Source: Limnanthes douglasii subsp. nivea (taxonomy: Eukaryota > Streptophyta > Magnoliopsida > Brassicales > Limnanthaceae). Taken from it: a DNA stretch of 64,000 bases. The position numbers and the translations under genes are program-made. The stretch spans positions 270,080,770-270,144,769 of the forward strand of contig JAUPFV010000002.1 in NCBI GenBank assembly GCA_036936605.1. The letters are read 5' to 3'. The notes under the pieces are model-generated. The model saw only the letters and a list, made by a program, of their open reading frames with translations. It was not told where the DNA came from and searched no databases. Within the stretch, counting starts at the first letter, position 1. Each line of letters starts with the position of its first letter. Positions 56,249 to 64,000 of this stretch are shown here, one piece after another.

Positions 56249-58678
56249 ATGTCGTTTCAAGATTCTTCAAGTCCAATGAATAATAATGAATCATTTGAAT
56301 GTGATGATGATGGTGAGACTGTAGGCGGGATCGAGATAAGAGAACTTCAGGATATAGATCTCAATTTCGGTAGCCAAGTTGATGGGTCAACCCCAACCCC
56401 TGCTTATACTACTGGCAATGCTAATGTTAATGAAGATCCATCTGCACCTCCTAAAAAAAAGGGCTACAAATCTATTATTTGGGAAGAATTTCAAATCCTT
56501 ACCATGACGTGTGGAGCACAAAAGAGGAAATGTAAGTGGTGTAGGGCATTGTATTCTTACAATGTGAAAGATAAGGGTACCTCTAGCTGTTTGAAACACT
56601 TAAAGATTTGTGGGCAGAGAAAAAAAAATACTACAAGTACACAGACATTGTTAGACAGTAGTTCATTCCAAGGAGATGAGACACCAAGTCTTAGTACGTG
56701 AAGATATGATCATGCTAGTGTTAGAAAGATTATGGCTGAAGCAGTATTGGCACATGATACACCCTTTAGCCATTTAGAGGGAACTATTTGGAACAAGGTA
56801 TATACCACAATATATCCTGGGTATAAGAAGATTTCTCGGCATCATGTCAAAACTAATTGTATGGCATATTATCTCGAGGAGAAAGAGAAAATGAAAAAAC
56901 TAATGGCGAAGGTGAGTAAGATAGGGCTTACTACTTATTGTTGGTGGAGTGGGGAGCAGAAAATAGGTTACATAGCTGTCACCGCCCATTTTATAGACAA
57001 TAAGTGGCAACTACACAATAGAGTAATGGCTTTTGTTCATGTACCACCCCCACCCCCCATAGTGGCGAAGTTCTTGCTCGAGAGTTAATTAAGGTGATGG
57101 AAGACTGGAAGATTAAGGATAGAGTTTCTTCAATCTCTGTTGATAATGCTACAACTAATGACGTGTGTCTTACTAGACTAAAAATAGGCTTTACTAGAAG
57201 AATAAATTTTCTTTTGGATGGTAAGTTATTCCATGTGAGGTGTTATGCACATATACTGAATTTGTTTGGTGCAAAATGGTCTAAAAGTCATTCAACTATC
57301 TGTAGAAAATGTTAGGAAGGTGCCAAATATATACTTTCATCTGAGGTGAGATGCGTTGAATTCGATAAGATAGTGAAAGACATGGGGTTGAAAAGAAAAC
57401 AGATGATACTTGATGTGAAGACCAGGTGGAATTCCACGTGGTTGATGCTGTCCACTGTGTTATTTTATCGAGAGGTGTGACACAGATATGCAGAAGTTAA
57501 TTCTGTCTTTATGCAATTCTTGCCTAGCGATGAAGAGTGGAAGAGCATGAAGGTCATTTGTCATTTTTTGGAGGTGTTTGAGCGTGTCACTAAAGTTATT
57601 AGTAGCAGAAATTACCCTACGGTGAACCTATTTCTTGCTAAAATTTATCAAGTTAAAGTTGTATTGGATAAGTTCGAGTATTGTGATGCAAATCCAGAAC
57701 TAATATTAGCGGTTAGCGAGATGAAGATCAAGTATCAAAAGTATTGGTTGGAGTTAAATTTGTTGATTTCCATTGGTGTTATTCTTGACCTAATGTCATA
57801 TTTAATTTTTTTTATATAATTTTAACTTTACATAATGTTTCCATTTACAAGGTAAGACAGGTCTTTTTTATATCTGGTTTATGTTTATGGTTTCAAATTT
57901 AAATGTATCTGATTCTTTTTAGTTTTTCATTTTTATTTCTCTAGCTAAGACATGAGTGTATTTTGTTAATAAGTTTTATTACTTTGTGTTATGGCGCAGG
58001 TATAAGATAAAGTTTATTAAGTGGGTTTATCCATTCTTGTATCATCTTCCCGATGAGGCTAAAAATCGAGAGGAGTCGGTGTCAACTGACTTACAATTTT
58101 TTTTTCATTCTATGAAGAAGCACATCAGAAACCCGTCGTTCCTTCTTCTCAAACAACAAATAATCCTGGTGGATCTACTTTCTTTGCATATCTCGAGGAG
58201 ACTGAGGAGGACAGTCAGACTTGAACTGATCTTCAGTTCTATTTGGAGGAGAAGCCGAAGAAATTTGATCGTGGAGCAGAGTTTGATATAATGACTTGGT
58301 GGAGGGCTATGCTCCAACATATCCTATTATTAGCATCATGGCTAAATATATTTTATCCATCCCCATTACAACAGTTGCTTCGGAAGAAACTTTTAGCGCT
58401 GAAAAGCGTGTGATTGATCTGAAACGCAGCTCACTGAAACACGAGACTGTGGAGATGCTTATGTGTGGAGGTGATCGGGAAAAAGAGTTCCACGACGTTA
58501 AAAATGGACATGGGCGAAGCATTGTAAGAGTTTGTTTTCGTTTTTAGTTTAATTGTTCATCTGCTTCTTTGTCTAATGTATTTTTTTGTAGCTTGCCGAA
58601 GAAGAGTCAATTGAAATAGAAATTGAGTTTATGTTTGGGGAGATTGAGGAGTCATCCATGTCAACTACACCTGCTTGA
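56249..58678 (+). pseudogene. hAT transposase (RICESLEEPER-type), broken
   Basis: The ATG at 56249 starts MSFQDSSSPMNNNESF. A BED zinc finger follows: WEEFQ, KCKWCRALYSYNVKDKGTSS, LKHLKIC. Then HVKTNCMAYYLEEKEKMKK, TAHFIDNKWQLHNRVMAFVHV, ISVDNATTND and FHVRCYAHILNLF, as in plant hAT transposases. After the DUF4413-like part (MQFLPSDEEWKSMKVICHFLEVFERVTK) comes the dimerisation domain, TVASEETFSAEKRVIDLKRSSL and TVEMLMCGGD. An intron fits at 58524-58591. TGA at 56699-56701, TAA at 57086-57088, TAG at 57313-57315 and TGA at 57478-57480 with shifts break it. Confidence 0.88.
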
Positions 58679-58999
58679 ATTTTCCAATTCATGTATGCAT
58701 ACATTGTATGGTTTTGTAAAAAAATTCTTTAAATTTTAAGTATGTAGTTTTTGTAAGGTTTGGCATTGCAGTGTGAGTTTGGTGTTACTTAGCTTTAGAT
58801 TGATCATAGATTGTTATTACTTTGTTTTGTTTTGATCACATGTTTTATTTTGCTGCAATTTTTTTAATATATGAAGTTTAGCATTTGAAGTTTAAGTGTT
58901 ATTTGGTTTTAGTAAGGTTTTGTGGGAAATTATGTTTAGTTTAATGCTGTTTGATTTTTGTTAGCGTTTGAAGTTTTAGTGTTATGGTTAAAATCTCTG
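58679..58999. other. 3' flank of the hAT transposase
   Basis: T-rich DNA with direct GTTTGAAGTTTTAGTGTTA-like repeats (58870-58985); no gene. Confidence 0.45.
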
Positions 59000-60160
59000 A
59001 AATGGAACAGCCCCTTAACTTTATATCAAAGCCTCGTTTTCTTCTTTGTTTTTTTCTTCATCGCCCACCGTTGCCGAAATCTCTAATGGCATCAAGGTAC
59101 CATTTTTCCAAAACCCTGAATAATGCTTTCGATTATCATTTTAACTTCATTTAAGTGTTTTGGTTTTTTTTTTTATGTTCTTCGTACAGATTGATTTTGT
59201 TTCCACTAAATCCATCAAGGGCCAAAAAATTGGAACGAGTCGGCTTCAGAAGAAGGTGTTATTTTCATTTTGATTCCATGTATATGTACATGTTCTATTT
59301 TTGTAAAGGTGCTGCTATATAACCATCCAGTTCAGTTCGTGTCACTGCTGGTATAGTCAGAATAACAAATACGTCGTTTGCTAGGACTGGGATCTACTGG
59401 CCAACAGGTAAAAACCAAGATATAGACATTGCGTTTACTTTTGTCTTGTCGCAAAGAGACCCAAACTCTTTCGATATTTGCTGGCAAGACAGATTCAATG
59501 GTACACTGGGGTTTGGTCGTGTTGATGTTTTTGTGGATTTTTATACTTTCTGAGTTTCAAGATTAGTACATATATTTCTGTCATGTAATGGCCATCAATC
59601 AAAATCTTCTTGATGATGTGCTTAATAAACAAGTAGGAAGACAATCACGGTAGTGAACATGTGACTGAATCTCTGAAAAGTTGTCCGCAACTTATGATGC
59701 TCAAAGAGGAGAAAAAATTTAGTTTGGAAGGAAAATTGCCCGTAGCTTATGATGCTCAAGGTATGGAAAAGGATGGTCCCACAAATTACGGTAGTGAACA
59801 TGTGTCTGAATCTCTAAAACAGAAGGTTCAAAAACTTGAAAGAGACTACACCGAGCTTACAAATGAAAATCTAGAACTTCTAGTTAATCTTAAAGAATCG
59901 AAGAATTGTTTGTTAACTGTTAGCGCCCTGAGTCATAAATTAGCGAACTTAAATCAGAAATTTTAAGACTTAAAAAAGAGCTTAACAAGAATACTACTGG
60001 CGAAGGACTTCTTTCTGAAGATGTAGAGGTTGCAGACCTTGAAAGCCTGTTGAGAACTTTTGAAAAGAAGGCTATCCGTCTTGACGGTCAACCATGTAAA
60101 TGCCACGAAATAATAGATCAGCAGAAAATTGAGATTATCGCATTACAACAGTAGTTAAAG
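59000..60160 (+). pseudogene. Coiled-coil coding fragment inside the hAT element
   Basis: The longest piece (59661-59966) encodes ESLKQKVQKLERDYTELTNE, a heptad-like Lys/Glu/Leu sequence; the same frame style continues after a TAA as LKKELNKNTTGEG and LRTFEKKAIRLDGQPCKCHE. Upstream, exon-like pieces lie near 59085-59260 (ATGGCATCAAG|GTACC and LNPSRAKKLERVGFRRR). GGTAGTGAACATGTG is duplicated (59652 and 59792), as is CTTATGATGCTCAA (59691 and 59745). None of this is usual in hAT elements. The source gene is not recognised. Confidence 0.5.
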
Positions 60161-60464
60161 TTGTATAGAAATTTGGGTTTATGTGACATTGGTTGATTCA
60201 GTTGACATTTTTTAGTTTCAGTTTTAGACTTAAAAAATGAAAAAAAAACACTTAGAATTGGCTAAATAAAATTACAAACAAAAAAATGAATTGTATTAAG
60301 TATTTAGGTAGGAGTAAATAATATACAAAGTAATTTTAGTTAACTTAAAATAATATATGTACATATAGTAAAAAACCCCAAAATCTGATTGAAAGTTCAT
60401 TTTTAATGAAATTAATTTTTTTATTGTAAATTATTTTGATTAGATTTTTTTTAAAAAAAAAATA

Positions 60465-60703
60465 GGATTGGCCGGACCGATATTAGACCGAACCGATTGA
60501 ATCGGACCGAAAATAAACGGAAAAAGACCGGACCAAAACCGGACCGAAACAAAACTAGAACCGGACCGGACCGAACCAATTCTTACCGGTTCCAAATATC
60601 AGAACAGAAAGCTTATCGGTTCGGTCCGGTCCGAACCGATAAGCTTAGCGGTCTGGTCTGGTTCCGGCAAAACCTTGACCGAAATGGACCGATAATAGCC
60701 CTA
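60465..60703 (+). repeat. Right end of the hAT element with a large palindrome
   Basis: Dense ACCGGACCGAAAC motifs mirror the left end. Perfect 16-bp arms AAGCTTATCGGTTCGG and CCGAACCGATAAGCTT (60609-60646) enclose six bases. Confidence 0.8.
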
Positions 60704-63700
60704 CACAGAGTCATTTACTTTTTGTTTCATGATTTACATTTTGCTTTTTTCTTGATTTGTATTTGGTTTTATTCTTTGAGTCACATTTGTTTTATGGAAT
60801 TCATTACTTCTTTTGTGTTTTAGGATGTATTAATAAAAAGTTTTGATATGGAGAAGATAAATGAGTTGAAAATGGGTATACATCTGATTTTGTTAGCATG
60901 CTTAACATATGGTGATGTTGGCTTCGACAATTTTACAACGTCAAAAACATGAAAAAAAATCAACAAATGTGATTGGGCTCCAAAAATCTTGGAAAATTTT
61001 ATGAATTTAATCAAATGTTGTGGTGCTAGAAAATATGAAAATGTGCTAGGATGTGTTGATATATTGGTCGTTAGTATTAGTATATATATCAATCATCAAA
61101 GAAAACCTACTTCAAAGTAACTCCTAAATAAAATGTTTTTCTAATTCATATATAGACGTATATAGAAGAAAATAATACCCTTCATATATACTTTGTTATA
61201 TAAAGAAACGACTAAGTGGATTATGCCAAAAATTAAAGTTTGTGAATAATATTGACAAGTTAAAAGTAGACAATATACGTCTGATGAATATATTGACAAG
61301 GGACATGGTAACAATCAAATGCTCCTCTTGCTACTAGTAGTTGTTAATTATTTGTATTTCGCATTTACATTTATTACTTATTTCACGATTCATATTTCTA
61401 ATTGTTCCATAGGTTCAGATTTCGAATTTGATACTTTTACATTAATTCGCATTTGCATTTGTTCTTGATTCACGATTCACACTTGTAATTGACACCTTGG
61501 TTTGCACTTTGTATTTGGTATGTTGTTTCAATTCATATTATGCGCTAAATATTGATGGTTATGTTTATATTACTTTAAATCCAAAGATGAAAATATTTCC
61601 ACAATTATCAATCACAAAAACTGAGCCGCATCACTCAATTATTGCAAAATATAAATCATGACGTCAATGAGGGAGAATTGGAGAAATATAGGCTAAAAAA
61701 CTCTTAACTTCCATATATTGCAAACAACAATAATCGTGGGTGAATCAAGATATAATAAATGAAAACAAGTCGATAATGCATCACTTCATTTGTAAAATAA
61801 AAAATCACATTAAAAAATCAATAAACAAGATGAGGTGATTATTGTTGATTCAACTGAGGTAATAAAAAATTATTGGAACTAAAAGATGACCATGATGCAA
61901 ATGATGCACATATTTCAAAGAGCCAATTGAGGAATTGAAAATGATGCACCGTGGGATGAGGTGAAAGATGGAGAACTGATGAATTCATAACACATGGAGG
62001 AGGATGATGAGGAGTTTTTAAAAATGTTTAGTAACAACTAAAGTTGGAAGTTTAATTGTTATGTTAACAAATGGATAATTAGGTGGAGGATGGGGAAGTT
62101 AAGGATATACATCAGGATAAGGTGGTGGAAGTTCAAGAGGGTGTGGAAGTAAATTATGCAAACTGTTGTATATGATGCAAGTTGGGAAGACCAAAAAAAT
62201 ATGTAACATATGTAGAATATGTAGATGATTCATGTTATGTGGAGGCTGAAGTGAATGCAAAGATTACACAACTTGACGATATTGAACATGTTAAATAGTT
62301 CACAATTTTTATAAAACTTAATTTGCATTATGTATCCAAACTTCTCAAAACAGTTCACAAAATATATCTATGCACATCTCAAACTTCGTACATAGCTTAG
62401 TATCCAAATTTTCATTTTAAAATTATCTTCTTTATGATTTGCACTTTTGCACTTCATTCTTACAAGTTGTCTTGTTTTGCAAGAATATGATTTTCAAATC
62501 GCATATAGTTTGCATTTCGCATTTGAGATACCTCCACACTTGAACATTCTTTAAACAAAACTTTACAATTCACATTTACTTTAGATATTCACATTTTCAT
62601 TTAATTATAAAAAACAGTTCACACCATGCACTTGGTATACCACCGCACTTTGACGTTTTTAAGCAACACTTCACAATTCACATTTACTTTTGAAAGTTAT
62701 TCACAATTTTCATTTAGTTTAAAAAGCATTGCACACTTCATATTTATTGTACATCCGCACTTAGACATTTTTTAAACTATACTTCACATTTTGTATTTAA
62801 TTTTGACAGTGATTCCCACGTTGCATTTACTTTAATTTTTAAAGAGAAATTTTAAATGTGAAAATATCAAATTACAACAACAATATGTGAAATTAATCAT
62901 ATCAAAATTATAATAGTTTTGGACAAAACTTCGTGTGGAACTATTGAAAATAAACGAACTAGCCATGGATGGCGTATTTTGGCATTGGGCTTAAGTTTCT
63001 TTTCAAATTCAGTACATAGTTCACTAGTTTAACCTAGCTCTTCACATAAAGTCTTGAAATTTGACTCATATGTAAAACGCTAACCTTGTAAATTAATTTC
63101 AATAGAGAAAGACTACAAAAATCTTTGATATGATAATTAAAAGACTCAGTTGGACTATAAGCTATGGAACCGTCTTGTTTGCCTTTAAAATATGCACATG
63201 CATATGAAAGTAAATATTCACAAACAGTAACAACTTTTATACATTTTTATCAATAAATTGCAGCATGTATACAATATAGATGTTATGAGTATAAATGGAG
63301 AAAAATATGATTATGAATATGCTAAATATAATTACCAAAGGGATTAATTTCATGTGATTAAATGTTAAGGACAAAACTAAAGAAAATATAAAGGATGAAT
63401 GAGTCATATATAATAACTAATGAGTATGTTTATAGTTAGTAAATGAGTGAAGTGAGAAGATCCACTTAAGAGAGGGTAAATGTGTAATTTCATAACCTAA
63501 CCCATGTATTATATAAAGGACATTCCCTTTTGGGAAAATAGACTAGTGATTAGACATTTATTACTTCATTTATTTCTCTCGATGCTCTTTCAATCTTTCT
63601 TTCTAGAAATATCAACATATGAATATTTCTGTGACAGATACTCTTACACGAACATTGTTTTAACAAGATAAATTACTAAGAAATATCTGAATTCATCAAT

Positions 63701-64000
63701 GAGTATGGGCATCCGCACATTTTTTAAACTTCTGAACCATCCTCGCCCTAAAATTTACTGATATACGACTAAAATCATACTAAATTTCCAATAAGATGAA
63801 ATATACAATACGCATGATAGAAATTTGGAAACAATATAAAAAAAATTTAATTATACTTAAGTAACAATCCAAAATAGATGTGATTTGACACTCCAACATG
63901 TGAAGTTTTAGCTTCTCATGAAAACATAGTTAATTGTCACCATGTTCAGGCCCAATATTAACAAATACAATTTGGAATATACATGCAAAGTAAAGGAAGA
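60704..64000. other. AT-rich DNA without a recognised gene
   Basis: A frame on the plus strand near 60824-61090 (VLIKSFDMEKINELKMGIHL onwards, with one TGA) looks protein-like and is preceded by a TTTTGTGTTTTAG acceptor, but I cannot name it. Acidic short frames occur at 61900-62300. From about 61350 to 62830 TTCACATTT/CGCATTT words recur irregularly. No element end is clear. Confidence 0.45.

Larger units (their letters stand above)
55069..60703 (+). mobile_element. Decayed hAT transposon with possible captured sequence
   Basis: The left end TAGAGATGTTGATGG and the right end (inverted) TAGGGCTATTATCGG resemble the usual hAT end TAGGGGTGTTAATCGG. Both are followed inwards by CCGGACCGAAC-rich subterminal DNA. 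A hAT transposase pseudogene lies between. The 8-bp flanks (CACACGAT and CACAGAGT) share 5 of 8 bases, so a target duplication is possible but not shown. Confidence 0.65.

Noticed and set aside
55061..60711. 8-bp target duplication of the hAT element
   Set aside because: CACACGAT and CACAGAGT agree at only 5 of 8 bases; not enough to claim.
63335..63700. Possible solo LTR with TATATAAAGGAC and an ATCAACA end
   Set aside because: No second copy, no primer site or polypurine tract next to it, and no duplication seen.

Overview
The window is nuclear DNA of a flowering plant, most likely a eudicot. It is AT-rich, and every long coding signal belongs to a transposable element of a type known from plant genomes: Ty3/gypsy elements of the Tat lineage, Ty1/copia elements, a Mutator-like element (MULE) and a hAT element. 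I see no intact single-copy host gene, no rRNA or tRNA gene and no bacterial feature. The species cannot be told from the sequence.

Layout. (1) 1-9402: a Tat-lineage gypsy element (A) on the minus strand. It has its 5' LTR (9003-9402), primer site, gag, protease, RT with a degenerate Ty3-type RNase H, a second archaeal-type RNase H, and integrase. A separate broken, apparently spliced gene lies on the opposite strand (about 31-3192). Element A is inserted into (2) 9403-14070, an older relative (B) in the same orientation whose integrase end lies outside the window. (3) 14071-22000: a 44-bp tandem array, a cryptic minus-strand exon cluster, about 5 kb of gene-free AT-rich DNA and a 78-bp tandem array. 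(4) About 22060-24694: a 3' remnant of another Tat element (D). (5) 24986-35857: a decayed plus-strand copia element (F) interrupted at 26672-32244 by a MULE with matching terminal inverted repeats and a perfect 9-bp target duplication. The MULE carries a spliced transposase gene, an OTU-protease-like region, a convergent second small gene, and palindrome-rich arrays near both ends. (6) About 36350-42919: a decayed minus-strand copia element (E), followed by the 3' end of another copia element (H). (7) 44622-52181: a Tat element (C) with both LTRs that lost most of RT-RNase H-integrase by deletion but keeps gag, protease and the antisense gene region. (8) 52795-53414: a 26-bp minisatellite between two copies of a 120-bp direct repeat. 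(9) About 55069-60703: a decayed hAT element, which holds a coiled-coil coding fragment that may be a captured host sequence. (10) 60704-64000: AT-rich DNA with no recognisable gene.

The most interesting items are the antisense gene of the Tat elements (an intron in A, and TATA boxes at matching places in C and D), the unusual MULE (transposase plus OTU domain, a convergent second gene, the same palindrome at both ends), and the apparent loss of one catalytic aspartate in the second RNase H of both A and B. Coordinates of domains inside pseudogenes are approximate and all homology was judged by eye.
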